Shown: piece by piece, positions 26,251-35,279 of the stretch
Layout: every line of letters begins with the position of its first letter
How positions within the stretch are numbered: the stretch's first letter is position 1
Source of the DNA: Pedobacter nutrimenti
Lineage (GTDB): Bacteria; Bacteroidota; Bacteroidia; Sphingobacteriales; Sphingobacteriaceae
NCBI RefSeq assembly: GCF_003208655.1
Contig: NZ_QKLU01000005.1
Span: 278,889-342,888 of the forward strand
Length of the DNA: 64,000 nt
Direction: 5' to 3'
Translations under genes and position numbers: made by a program
Notes under the pieces: generated by a model
Seen by the model: the letters and a program-made list of their open reading frames with translations, nothing else
Database searches by the model: none
What the model was told of the DNA's origin: nothing

Positions 26251-27030
26251 TTACCAATTAATTTTTTCTTTATGAAGGAAAGAGGCAATGCCTTTTTTAA
26301 AGTCCTCGCTTTCCCTTACCCTGGCATTGATCCCTACAGCCAGGTCAAGGCTTTTTTCCAATCCGGCGTTTGTGGTTTTGCCCAACAATTCTTTAGTAAC
26401 CCCAAGTGAATTTAAAGACGCACTGCCACACAAATTTAATGCAAAATTTCTTGCGTTTTGATGAATGTCTTCTTTCTTTGTTACAAAATTTATCAAACCA
26501 TAATCCAAAGCCTGATGGGCATTAAACAGTTCGCCAGTAAGCAAAATTCGTCTGGCCAGGTTTTCATTGATTTTACGGATTAAAAAACAAGAAACAATTG
26601 CCGGTACAAAACCCAGTTTAACTTCAGTATAACCAAAATTAGCTTCCGGAACAGCAAAAACAAAATCGCAAACATTTGCCAGCCCGCAGCCACCTGCAAT
26701 GGCATGTCCTTCTACCTGGGCAATAACCACTTTTGGCAAATGATAAATGGTGCTGAACAGGGTTCTGAGGTTTTGTGAATCCTGAAGGTTTTCTTCATAG
26801 GTGTTTTGTTGCAGCTGCTGCAGATAAGCCAGATCAGCACCAGCACTGAAGGTTTCCCCTTCGGCCTTTAGGATCACCACTTTTACCTGCTCATCACCAG
26901 CAGCCTCCAAAAATCTCTCTGTAAGCAAGGCAACCAGTTCAGGATTTAAGGCATTCCGTTTTTCGGGCCGGTTTAAAGATATGGTAGCAATGCGGTCTTC
27001 TACAGAATAAAGAACCAGTGGTTGTGTCAT
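26251..27030 (-). CDS. Enoyl-CoA hydratase/isomerase family protein
   Basis: A 259-residue crotonase-fold enzyme. Residues about 60-70 (AEGETFSAGADLAYL) and 105-115 (EGHAIAGGCGLANVCDF) form the CoA oxyanion hole. The second catalytic Glu is probably in NFGYTEVKLGFVPA. It may hydrate enoyl-CoAs or act on a branched or methylglutaconyl substrate; motifs do not separate these. 28 bp separate it from ComEC upstream. Confidence 0.9.
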   Translation of the reverse strand: MTQPLVLYSVEDRIATISLNRPEKRNALNPELVALLTERFLEAAGDEQVKVVILKAEGETFSAGADLAYLQQLQQNTYEENLQDSQNLRTLFSTIYHLPKVVIAQVEGHAIAGGCGLANVCDFVFAVPEANFGYTEVKLGFVPAIVSCFLIRKINENLARRILLTGELFNAHQALDYGLINFVTKKEDIHQNARNFALNLCGSASLNSLGVTKELLGKTTNAGLEKSLDLAVGINARVRESEDFKKGIASFLHKEKINW

Positions 27031-27058
27031 AAAAAATTAATAATAAGCCTTTGTGTCA

Positions 27059-28849
27059 TCAAAGATGCTTTATTTTCTTTACATCAGGGTAGTGAAATTT
27101 AAAATGAATTTCTGTAACCTGGTTCTGATCCAGACAAGGTTTAATGGAATAGGTGAATGCAATGCCTTTAGGATCAACATCAGTAAATAACGTTGCTTTG
27201 TCAGATTTGATATAAGCAGCAGCATAATTTTTTGAAAGTTTAAACAACACAAGTTTTTTTTGACAGTAATGGTCAATTTTGGCCGTGGCGACAGAAATTT
27301 CCAGAAAGATCAATACCGTCAGTGCGGCAAATAGTGTTTTTTTCTGATAATGTTCCAGGCCCAGTACCATCAGGGTCAGGCCGCAACAAAGCAGGAACAA
27401 TTCTGTTTTTGTGATCCATAAGCCAGATAGGCTTGAAAAAGGGAGCTCAGCAATCCATTTTAAGACCAGGTTACTGCTGCAGATCAGCCATTCAAAAATT
27501 GTGGCCAGAAAGGGCATACGCAGTAAAAGCAATACGATGCCAAGGTACATCAACAGGCTGGCAGGCAGCATGATGAAAAGATTGCTGAGCATAAAGTATA
27601 GCGGAAACTGGTGGAAGTAATAGATACTTAAGGGAAAGGTAGCGGTTTGAGCAGCCAGGGACATGGCGATAAGGGCCCAACCCTTTCTGAGTAACAGGTG
27701 TCTGCTCTTAAGCCAGGCCTGGATGAGGGGCTGGAGGTACATCAGGCCAAATACCGATAAAAAAGAAAGTTGAAAACCAATGTCAAAAAATATAAAAGGA
27801 TCATAAAACAACAGGCAAAATGCCGAAAAGGCAAGCACATTAAGGCCATTGCTTTGGCGCTGCAGCGTTTTAGATAAAATAAAAAGGCTAATCATAATGG
27901 CAGATCTTAAAACACAAGGAGAAAAACCAGTCAGTAAGGCGTAAAACCAAATCAGGCCCACGATCAGTAAAGATTTAAACAGCTTTAGTATTTTGCGGCG
28001 GTCCATAAACTTTAACATCCAGTGCAGTACAAGATAAATCAATCCCACATGCATCCCTGAAACCGACAGGACATGTATGGTTCCTGTTCTGGAATAAGTA
28101 TCGAGGGTTTCTTTACTCAACTCGGAGCGGTAGCCCAGAATCAGGGTGGAGGCAATGGTAAAGGCTTCCTCATTTTTAAGCAATTTCCTGTAGACCTGTA
28201 TTTGCTGCTGGCGAAGATTTAAGGCGAATTCAACCAAAGGATTGCCCTGATGCCGTTTTTTTAATATCCAGTCTCGGGGCTGCAGAAAACATCGGGTGTA
28301 AATATTCTGGCCCCCTAGCCAGGCTTTAGAATCAAATTCAAAAGGATTGGCCGGTGACCCTACAATTTTATATTTGGCTCTGATCAGCAATTCATCCCCG
28401 TATTGCAGTGCAGGAGATGAGTTGGATTTAAGGGCTACAAGAAGTGTTCCGCTGCAGGGGTAATGGTGCCCCTTGCCAAAGGCTTCCAAGACCCTAGCTT
28501 TGAAAATGGTTACTCCATTTTTAATTTGTGGTTCTGTATTTATGCAAACTTTAATACAATCGGGCTTATAGTTGGGAAAATAATCTGACTGAAGGTCTTG
28601 TTTACATTGCAGGTAGCGGTAAGCGCCCAGCACAATAACAAGTAAACTGCCGGTCAGCAGGACGAGCCCTTTAAAATGATAAAGTTTTAGGGCCGTATAA
28701 CGAAGGTTTAAAAACAGGAATAAACTATACCCCAGTAGCAACCACCATCCGGAAAGCCATGGGAACAACCTTACCGGAAAAGCCGCAGCAAGGAGCAGAC
28801 CGCTTGTCAGCAAAAGAAGTAAATATGCAAAAACAGGCCATCTTTTCAT
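27059..28849 (-). CDS. ComEC/Rec2-type DNA-uptake channel protein
   Basis: A 596-residue inner-membrane protein of the ComEC/Rec2 family, which passes single-stranded DNA into the cytoplasm during natural transformation. It has N-terminal membrane helices, a DUF4131-type soluble region (about 90-195), and the competence core with LSVSGMHVGLIYLVLHW, TGFSPCVLRSAIMISLF and FDIGFQLSFLSVFGL. The C-terminal metallo-beta-lactamase domain of long ComEC proteins is absent, as is common in Bacteroidota. It follows the HhH/barrel gene by 2 bp. Confidence 0.9.
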   Translation of the reverse strand: MKRWPVFAYLLLLLTSGLLLAAAFPVRLFPWLSGWWLLLGYSLFLFLNLRYTALKLYHFKGLVLLTGSLLVIVLGAYRYLQCKQDLQSDYFPNYKPDCIKVCINTEPQIKNGVTIFKARVLEAFGKGHHYPCSGTLLVALKSNSSPALQYGDELLIRAKYKIVGSPANPFEFDSKAWLGGQNIYTRCFLQPRDWILKKRHQGNPLVEFALNLRQQQIQVYRKLLKNEEAFTIASTLILGYRSELSKETLDTYSRTGTIHVLSVSGMHVGLIYLVLHWMLKFMDRRKILKLFKSLLIVGLIWFYALLTGFSPCVLRSAIMISLFILSKTLQRQSNGLNVLAFSAFCLLFYDPFIFFDIGFQLSFLSVFGLMYLQPLIQAWLKSRHLLLRKGWALIAMSLAAQTATFPLSIYYFHQFPLYFMLSNLFIMLPASLLMYLGIVLLLLRMPFLATIFEWLICSSNLVLKWIAELPFSSLSGLWITKTELFLLCCGLTLMVLGLEHYQKKTLFAALTVLIFLEISVATAKIDHYCQKKLVLFKLSKNYAAAYIKSDKATLFTDVDPKGIAFTYSIKPCLDQNQVTEIHFKFHYPDVKKIKHL

Positions 28850-28851
28850 GT

Positions 28852-30915
28852 CTAAAACTGATAATTGAACTGAAATTTGACCTCAGATTTTTTAGGCCCC
28901 TCAATTTCATCCATTGCAGAACCCAGTTTGGTCTGGCCAGGATAAAAGAACAGGGCATATCGACCCGAAAAACTCATTTTTTTAGAGAAACGATAGCGGA
29001 CGTTCAGGTAAAAGCGCAACCCTTTTCCATTGTACATGCCAAAACCAGAACTTTGCAGCACATCATCTTCATACGCATATAAACGGCTGTTGTAACTATC
29101 GGTATGAAAATAAGCCAGGCGCAGATTTGTAACCAGGGCAGGGGAACTGAAGGAATAGGCCACATCCTGACTGAGTAAAAAACCAGACTCCCGGGCGGAT
29201 CTCCCTTTCTGATAGGTGCAGAATTCCAGTCTGTGTTGGAAACTGAATTTCCGGCTGCTGCGCCAGTCAACTTCTGCCAGGCAGTTTTGTTTGCTCAGCT
29301 CTTCCAGGTATTTTATTTTTACTTTTTCATCTGTATTCTGTTGTGCTTTTCGGGTTTTTATGCTGAGTCGTACGCGGATTGATTTCTTGGGCTGATAGGT
29401 GGCCCTGCCCATTATTTCCATACCGGAAGAAGCCCCGTTAACCCTGTATTTGCTTGAAGGAAAATAAAAAAGGTCTGCATAAGCAGCATAAGACCAGCGC
29501 AGATTGGGGTTGTAATTGACCCCGATGTACCAACCCCTTTCGTTCGAGGCCTGAGGGTTTTCGCCAAAAGCCCGGCTAAAATAACTGTGGTAATCGGCGG
29601 TGTAATAACGCTGGACCAATACGGCCGACCAGCGGGGGCTGATGCTGGTCAGCAGACCATGGAGCATTGCAAATCCCCCAGGCAAACTTTTTGCAAATTC
29701 GCCGAAGAAATACATATTTCTTATGGCATAATTATAATAAAGCCCCAAATTATTGAGGTCTTTTCCGGTGAAATCCTGAGCCTTGTATAGAGAAGTTCCT
29801 TTGGTAAAGCGGTGTTCATAACTGGAATGGTAAGCGATGCTGCCAAAACTAAATTGCCGGTCCTGGTATTGCAATACTGTTCCGTAAACCAATTGGCCCA
29901 GTGTATTTTTATGTTCCAGCTCTGCAACTGTCCGGTGCAATCCATTACTGATCATATTGCGTTGCCCCCATTCACCGGTTTTTTCCTTTATTAATAAGGC
30001 GTCTTTTTTTAGGTAAGAGATAAAAGGACTGATGCTGAGTTTTTTATAGAGCTCAATTGTCGAGGCAATTCCCCTGAAAAAAGAATATTCATTGCTGGAG
30101 GTGTAGGTATCCAGGCCCGTATCCTTTTTTGCAGGGGCAGTTACATCAGGGCCTTTTCCAAAAGAAAAACCAGACCATAGGCTAAGGCCCTGTCCAAACT
30201 GAAGACTGTAGTCACCAATAACCAGCTTTCGGACCCGGCCTACATCAGAAAGGCCGATACTAAAGGACATAAAGTCAAAAGCATATTTGTTTTTTCCTTT
30301 GAAAAGTTCTTCTCCGGCATCCTTTTTCAGAAGTAGGGAAAGCTGAAAGTGCTGATCATAATTAAACCTGTACTTGATCAGGATCTTTTCGGCTGTGCCC
30401 AGGTAGCTGTTGTTGCTCAGGTTTTTAAAGCCTTTTTGTTGTTCCAGAACCTGTGCGTACCGGATGTTCAGACTGCTGAACCCCTGCTGCAAACCTTTTT
30501 TCAGCTGGATTGGATGCCGGCCGAAGTAAGTGCCCAAATGAACAAAAGGACGCAGGTTTTCAATGGTTTGAGCCTCAAATGCATCGATAGACTGCAATTC
30601 TTCCAGGGCCAATAGGGGCCCGCTTTCCTGCAGGTGCCTGAAAAGGTTGGCGATTTGCAAGGGAGAAAGCAGCAGCAGTTTTTTTAGTTCCTCTGCACTG
30701 CAGTGATTTAAATCAAGAGGCCTTTTCCTATAAGCCTCCAATCTTTCTGCCAGGTCGGCCAGATCATCTTCTTCAAGGTGCTCCAGCTGCTGGACAGGCA
30801 GGATGTCGGCAAGGGTTTTGCCTTGCTGCGCTATGGCTTGCAGGTTAAAAATCGGCAGGCCATAGAAAAAAATAAGGACCACATAGGTCCTGTACAAAAG
30901 TATTGCTTTGAGCAT
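28852..30915 (-). CDS. Helix-hairpin-helix plus outer-membrane barrel-like protein
   Basis: A 687-residue exported protein. Residues 1-30 are a signal peptide. Residues about 45-130 carry HhH-type motifs (RPLDLNHCSAEELKKLLLLS, then FEAQTIENLRPFV) resembling ComEA DNA-binding domains. From about 140 to the end it alternates aromatic/hydrophobic strands and ends SEVKFQFNYQF, typical of an outer-membrane beta-barrel with a C-terminal Phe. It lies 2 bp before comEC. The combination suggests an outer-membrane DNA-binding or uptake partner, which is inference; an alternative is a barrel protein with an HhH used for another purpose. Confidence 0.7.
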   Translation of the reverse strand: MLKAILLYRTYVVLIFFYGLPIFNLQAIAQQGKTLADILPVQQLEHLEEDDLADLAERLEAYRKRPLDLNHCSAEELKKLLLLSPLQIANLFRHLQESGPLLALEELQSIDAFEAQTIENLRPFVHLGTYFGRHPIQLKKGLQQGFSSLNIRYAQVLEQQKGFKNLSNNSYLGTAEKILIKYRFNYDQHFQLSLLLKKDAGEELFKGKNKYAFDFMSFSIGLSDVGRVRKLVIGDYSLQFGQGLSLWSGFSFGKGPDVTAPAKKDTGLDTYTSSNEYSFFRGIASTIELYKKLSISPFISYLKKDALLIKEKTGEWGQRNMISNGLHRTVAELEHKNTLGQLVYGTVLQYQDRQFSFGSIAYHSSYEHRFTKGTSLYKAQDFTGKDLNNLGLYYNYAIRNMYFFGEFAKSLPGGFAMLHGLLTSISPRWSAVLVQRYYTADYHSYFSRAFGENPQASNERGWYIGVNYNPNLRWSYAAYADLFYFPSSKYRVNGASSGMEIMGRATYQPKKSIRVRLSIKTRKAQQNTDEKVKIKYLEELSKQNCLAEVDWRSSRKFSFQHRLEFCTYQKGRSARESGFLLSQDVAYSFSSPALVTNLRLAYFHTDSYNSRLYAYEDDVLQSSGFGMYNGKGLRFYLNVRYRFSKKMSFSGRYALFFYPGQTKLGSAMDEIEGPKKSEVKFQFNYQF

Positions 30916-30971
30916 ATGTACACTCCAAGCAATACTTTATTTCTCAATAAAAAAAATAATTTTGTTAAAAT

Positions 30972-31307
30972 TTAAATTTCCTCATTCAGCTTAAGGAGAA
31001 AATCTTTCAGTTTTTCGAGGGAATCGATGATTTTCTGGTTCTCTTTGACTTCAGAGCTGTTGTTTTTCAGATGCTCTTTGGCACCTTTTAAAGTAAAGCC
31101 TTTATCATCTACCAAATGAAAAATGATTTTCAGGTTTTCTACATCGGCCGGGGTAAAAAGACGGTTTCCTTTTTTATTTTTCTTAGGCTGAAGGACATCA
31201 AACTCCTTTTCATAAAAGCGGATCTGAGAGGCATTTACACCAAACATTTCCGTCACTTCCCCCATAGTGTAATACATTTTATTGATTTCCCTTTCTTTGT
31301 ACGGCAT
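30972..31307 (-). CDS. MerR family transcriptional regulator
   Basis: A 111-residue regulator with a winged HTH in residues about 11-80 (YYTMGEVTEMFGVNASQIRFYEKEF). A long coiled helix runs to the end (KENQKIIDSLEKLKDFLLKLNEEI). It is short and lacks an effector domain, so it may bind DNA constitutively or through a partner. It is divergent from alaS, with 116 bp between starts that contain both -7 boxes. Confidence 0.88.
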   Translation of the reverse strand: MPYKEREINKMYYTMGEVTEMFGVNASQIRFYEKEFDVLQPKKNKKGNRLFTPADVENLKIIFHLVDDKGFTLKGAKEHLKNNSSEVKENQKIIDSLEKLKDFLLKLNEEI

Positions 31308-31354
31308 AATTTGATGTTGATTATTAGATGATTATAGCATTTATTTAAAGTATT

Positions 31355-31403
31355 CAAATGTAAAGGGATTTTAGTAGAATACCGCAATAAAATTTTAATT
31401 TTG
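31355..31403. promoter_or_regulatory. Divergent -7 boxes for merR and alaS
   Basis: TACATTTG on the minus strand (CAAATGTA, 31355-31362) serves merR; TAATTTTG on the plus strand (31396-31403) lies 20 bp before the alaS ATG. MerR could act on both from here. Confidence 0.5.
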
Positions 31404-31423
31404 TTGCATCATAAACTAGAAGG

Positions 31424-34123
31424 ATGACAGCAAAAGAAATCAGAAACGCTTATTTAAAATTTTTCGAATCTAAACAGCACCATATTGTTCCCTCTGCACC
31501 CATAGTGGTCAAGAATGACCCTACACTAATGTTTACCAATGCGGGAATGAACCAGTTTAAGGATTTGTTTTTAGGTGAGGCCCCGGTAAAATACAAAAGG
31601 GTTGCCGATACTCAGCGTTGTCTTCGTGTTTCAGGTAAACATAATGACCTGGAAGAAGTAGGGATTGATACCTATCACCATACGATGTTTGAAATGTTGG
31701 GGAATTGGAGTTTTGGAGATTATTTCAAAAAAGAGGCCATTGCCTGGAGCTGGGAGTTGCTGACAGAAGTTTACAAAATACCAAAGGATAAATTATACGT
31801 CTCTATTTTTGAAGGAGATGAAAAAGAGGGCTTGCCCCGGGATACTGAAGCATTTGAAATCTGGAAGCAATTTGTACCCGAAGACCGTATTATACTGGGC
31901 AACAAAAAAGATAATTTTTGGGAAATGGGCGATACCGGACCATGCGGGCCATGCTCTGAAATTCATGTAGACTGCAGAACAGAAGCAGAAAGAAACGCGG
32001 TTTCAGGAAAAGAACTGGTCAATGCAGACCACCCTCAGGTCATTGAAATATGGAACAACGTGTTTATGCAGTTTAACCGTTTAAAAGATGGTTCACTGCA
32101 ACAATTGCCTGCAAAACACGTAGATACCGGAATGGGTTTTGAACGTCTGGTGAGGGTTTTACAGGGTAAAGCTTCCAATTACGATACAGATGTTTTTCAG
32201 CCCCTGATCCAGTTTATTTCCAAAAAAGCAGGAATTGCTTACGGAGTGGCTGAACAGACAGACATCGCCATGCGGGTTATGGCCGATCACATCCGTGCAA
32301 TTTCTTTTGTCATTGCCGACGGACAATTGCCATCCAACAACAAGGCCGGTTATGTAATCCGAAGGATCCTGCGCCGCGCGGTGCGTTATGCCTATACTTT
32401 TTTGGATTTGAAAGAACCTTTTTTGAACCAGCTGGTGCCAGTTCTGGCCGAACAGTTCAAAGGCGTGTTTGATGAACTTCAGGCGCAGCAGGATTTTGTG
32501 CAGAAAGTGGTCCTGGAAGAAGAAGTCTCCTTTTTAAGGACCCTGGCGACCGGCATTCAGCGTTTTGAAAATTATACTAAAAAACAGGGAGAAGCGCTGA
32601 TGGCAGAAAACGCCATTGAGCTGGAAAAATCTTTTGAAGATGCCTGGGTATACAGCATATTAAAGGATCAGATGTTGATTTCAGGGGAATTTGCCTTTGA
32701 ACTGCAGGATACTTATGGTTTTCCTATTGACCTTACCGAACTGATGGCCAGGGAAAAACGCTGGAGCATTGATATGGCTGGCTATAATAAAGAGCTTTCC
32801 AAACAAAAGGACAGGTCCAGGGCTGCAACGGCCATCGATACCGGTGACTGGGTAGCTGTTCATCCTGATCTGGAAACCGAATTTGTGGGTTACGATGATT
32901 TTGAAGTACCCACAAAAATCATCAAATACCGTAAAGTAAGTGCTAAAGGCAAAGAACAATACCAAATTGTATTAAGTAAAACCCCTTTTTATGCAGAAAG
33001 TGGTGGTCAGGTAGGTGATACAGGCCGTATTGAAGACCACAGCCGTTTGTTTTTTGTAGAAGTAACCGATACCAAAAAAGAGAACGGGGTCACCGTACAT
33101 TATACCGATACCCTTCCCGAGGACCTGGAAGGAGATATGTGGGCAGTTATTGATGAAGATAAGCGCTTATTGTCGCAAGACAACCATTCTGCAACGCATT
33201 TACTGCATGCAGCCCTGAAAAAGGTACTTGGAAACCACGTCAATCAGAAAGGCTCACTGGTCAATCCAGACTATTTGCGTTTTGATTTTTCGCATTTTGC
33301 GAAAATCAGCGAAGAAGATCTTGCCAAAATAGAACACCTGGTGAACCAGAAAGTAAGGGAAAATATACCGCTTAAGGAAGAAAGGGATGTGCCTTATGAA
33401 CAAGCCATTTCCAGTGGAGTGACCGCTTTGTTTGGAGAAAAATATGGCGATTTTGTTCGGGTGATCACTTTTGATGATCATTATTCCAAGGAGCTTTGTG
33501 GTGGTACCCATGTGCAGGCCACCGGTCAGATCGGATATTTTAAAATCATTTCTGAAAGTGCGGTTGCAGCGGGGGTAAGAAGGATTGAAGCCATTACAGC
33601 AGATAAAGCAGAAGCATTTATCCTGGAGCAAAACAGGGAACTGAGCGAATTGCGTGCGCTACTAAAAGGAAACAAAGATCTTAACGCTGCGGTGTCCGCA
33701 CTGATAGAGGAAAATTCAAGATTGAAGAAGGAAGCTGAAAAATCCATTGTAGAGCAGGCGGCCAATTTGAAACATGAAATCGTGCATCACCTGAAAACGA
33801 TTAATGGAATTAACCTGATTGCAGTGCATGTGGACCTTCCAAGCGCTGATGCGGTGAAAAACCTTGCTTTTGCCCTGAAGGATATGGTCGATGACCTGTT
33901 TCTGGTTTTTACAACTTTAATAGAAGATAAACCTGGAATTACAGTAATGCTTTCCGAAAATCTGGTGAAAGGCAAAGGCCTGAATGCATCGAATATAGTC
34001 AGGGAACTGGCCAAAGATATACAAGGCGGAGGGGGAGGGCAACCTTTCTATGCAACTGCCGGCGGTAAAAATAAAGACGGACTTGCCGCTGTGCTGAAAA
34101 AAGCTGAGACATTGGTCCCTTAA
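31424..34123 (+). CDS. alaS: Alanyl-tRNA synthetase
   Basis: Charges tRNA-Ala and edits Ser/Gly mischarging. The 899 residues comprise a class-II catalytic core (TNAGMNQFKDLFLG, YHHTMFEMLGNWSFGDYF), a tRNA-binding middle, the editing domain with HSATHLLHAAL and CGGTHVQATG, and a C-terminal Gly-rich C-Ala domain (GGGGGQPFYATAGG). All expected metal and catalytic residues are visible. A perfect-stem terminator follows 14 bp after the stop. Confidence 0.98.
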   Translation: MTAKEIRNAYLKFFESKQHHIVPSAPIVVKNDPTLMFTNAGMNQFKDLFLGEAPVKYKRVADTQRCLRVSGKHNDLEEVGIDTYHHTMFEMLGNWSFGDYFKKEAIAWSWELLTEVYKIPKDKLYVSIFEGDEKEGLPRDTEAFEIWKQFVPEDRIILGNKKDNFWEMGDTGPCGPCSEIHVDCRTEAERNAVSGKELVNADHPQVIEIWNNVFMQFNRLKDGSLQQLPAKHVDTGMGFERLVRVLQGKASNYDTDVFQPLIQFISKKAGIAYGVAEQTDIAMRVMADHIRAISFVIADGQLPSNNKAGYVIRRILRRAVRYAYTFLDLKEPFLNQLVPVLAEQFKGVFDELQAQQDFVQKVVLEEEVSFLRTLATGIQRFENYTKKQGEALMAENAIELEKSFEDAWVYSILKDQMLISGEFAFELQDTYGFPIDLTELMAREKRWSIDMAGYNKELSKQKDRSRAATAIDTGDWVAVHPDLETEFVGYDDFEVPTKIIKYRKVSAKGKEQYQIVLSKTPFYAESGGQVGDTGRIEDHSRLFFVEVTDTKKENGVTVHYTDTLPEDLEGDMWAVIDEDKRLLSQDNHSATHLLHAALKKVLGNHVNQKGSLVNPDYLRFDFSHFAKISEEDLAKIEHLVNQKVRENIPLKEERDVPYEQAISSGVTALFGEKYGDFVRVITFDDHYSKELCGGTHVQATGQIGYFKIISESAVAAGVRRIEAITADKAEAFILEQNRELSELRALLKGNKDLNAAVSALIEENSRLKKEAEKSIVEQAANLKHEIVHHLKTINGINLIAVHVDLPSADAVKNLAFALKDMVDDLFLVFTTLIEDKPGITVMLSENLVKGKGLNASNIVRELAKDIQGGGGGQPFYATAGGKNKDGLAAVLKKAETLVP

Positions 34124-34137
34124 GGTTTCCATAATAT

Positions 34138-34177
34138 AAAAAAACCGCATATCCCTTAAAAGATATGCGGTTTTTTT
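34138..34177 (+). terminator. Terminator after alaS
   Basis: A perfect 16-bp stem (AAAAAAACCGCATATC / GATATGCGGTTTTTTT) with an 8-bp loop. Confidence 0.9.
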
Positions 34178-34211
34178 ATATTTTGTTAAATATTTATTGA
34201 TATAAGGAAAA

Positions 34212-34219
34212 TACATTTG
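34212..34219 (+). promoter_or_regulatory. Candidate -7 box for the TonB-domain gene
   Basis: TACATTTG, 22 bp before the ATG at 34242. Confidence 0.5.
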
Positions 34220-34241
34220 TATTGGATAAAGCCAGTTTCTT

Positions 34242-35225
34242 ATGAAAAAAACACTCAGTTTATTGTTATTGCTGTTTTTGATGAATACCGTGAGGGCACA
34301 GCGGCAGAATACTTATTTTTTTAAAAATAATGGCCGCCAGGTTACATTAAGGGACAGTGCCGATTTTATCCGGATTATCCAGGAACCTGATCCAGGTTCC
34401 ACTCATTTTAAGTTGAAAGAATATTATACGGATGGAACAGAAAAGGTCGCGGGTTATATTTCCAGAATTTTCCCTCTGGTCTATGAAGGAAGTTACCGGA
34501 CTTTTAACCAACAGGGGAAAAGAATGGATTCTGTTTATTATTTGCATGGAAAAATAACCGGACAGGCTTCATATTATTACCCAGATGGGCAGTTGCGTGA
34601 ATTGCGGGAATATCCAGCCCCCCAAGTCGAAAGTAATTCTGGTCAGGAAATGGCACCTCCGCCAAAGTCAAAATTAATATACTGGGCAGACTCAACAGGA
34701 AAGGTATTGGTTAGGGCCGGAAATGGTTATTTTATAAAAACTTACCAAAAAGGAGAAAAGGATGAATTTACAGTTGAAGGACAGTATGCAAACGGATATA
34801 AGACTGGGGAATGGAAGATGAAAAGTCTTTCTGGAAATGACCAGTATAAGGAATTTTTTGAGGATGGAAAAATGCAGAAGGGGGAACGGGTTAAAGACGG
34901 AAATACCTATGTGTACACGCAAGAGACAGAAAAACCTGAATTTGAAAGCGGATTAAAAGACTTATACAAATACATTGGCAAAGGATTGAGGTATCCGGCT
35001 GATGCGGTAGAAAAAGGAATTAGCGGAACGGTTGGGTTAAGTTTTGTGGTGGAAAAAGACGGACAGGTTACGGATCTGCTTGTGAGCAATTCGGTTTACC
35101 CTTCCTTAGATCAGGAAGCATTTCGAATCCTAAAAAACTGTCCCAAGTGGAAGCCGGGCAAAGAACATGGGATACCGGTAAGGGTCAGGTACAACCTGCC
35201 GGTTACTTTCTCCTTTGGCCGATAA
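34242..35225 (+). CDS. TonB C-terminal domain protein with MORN-like repeats
   Basis: A 327-residue exported protein. It has a cleavable signal peptide (cut after VRA), MORN/YwqK-like repeats at about 40-215 (for example GSYRTFNQQGKRMDS, GKITGQASYYYPDGQLREL, NGYKTGEWKMKS) and a C-terminal TonB domain at about 235-327 (GLRYPADAVEKGISGTVGLS, PKWKPGKEHG). Ordinary TonB proteins are anchored in the inner membrane; this one has no anchor, so it may be a periplasmic adaptor. It has its own promoter-like box and stem-loop. Confidence 0.75.
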   Translation: MKKTLSLLLLLFLMNTVRAQRQNTYFFKNNGRQVTLRDSADFIRIIQEPDPGSTHFKLKEYYTDGTEKVAGYISRIFPLVYEGSYRTFNQQGKRMDSVYYLHGKITGQASYYYPDGQLRELREYPAPQVESNSGQEMAPPPKSKLIYWADSTGKVLVRAGNGYFIKTYQKGEKDEFTVEGQYANGYKTGEWKMKSLSGNDQYKEFFEDGKMQKGERVKDGNTYVYTQETEKPEFESGLKDLYKYIGKGLRYPADAVEKGISGTVGLSFVVEKDGQVTDLLVSNSVYPSLDQEAFRILKNCPKWKPGKEHGIPVRVRYNLPVTFSFGR

Positions 35226-35229
35226 GCGG

Positions 35230-35263
35230 CCCGGGAAAAACCAGCTGGCTGATCTTTCCCGGG
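35230..35263. terminator. Terminator-like hairpin after the TonB-domain gene
   Basis: Stem CCCGGGAAA/TTTCCCGGG around a 16-bp loop that contains CCAGCTGG. The T tract is weak, so termination is uncertain. Confidence 0.5.
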
Positions 35264-35279
35264 TAAAACTTTAGTCGGC

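Noticed and set aside
33254..33765. Open frames on the minus strand inside alaS
   Set aside because: They are antisense to a strongly conserved gene and have no family motif.
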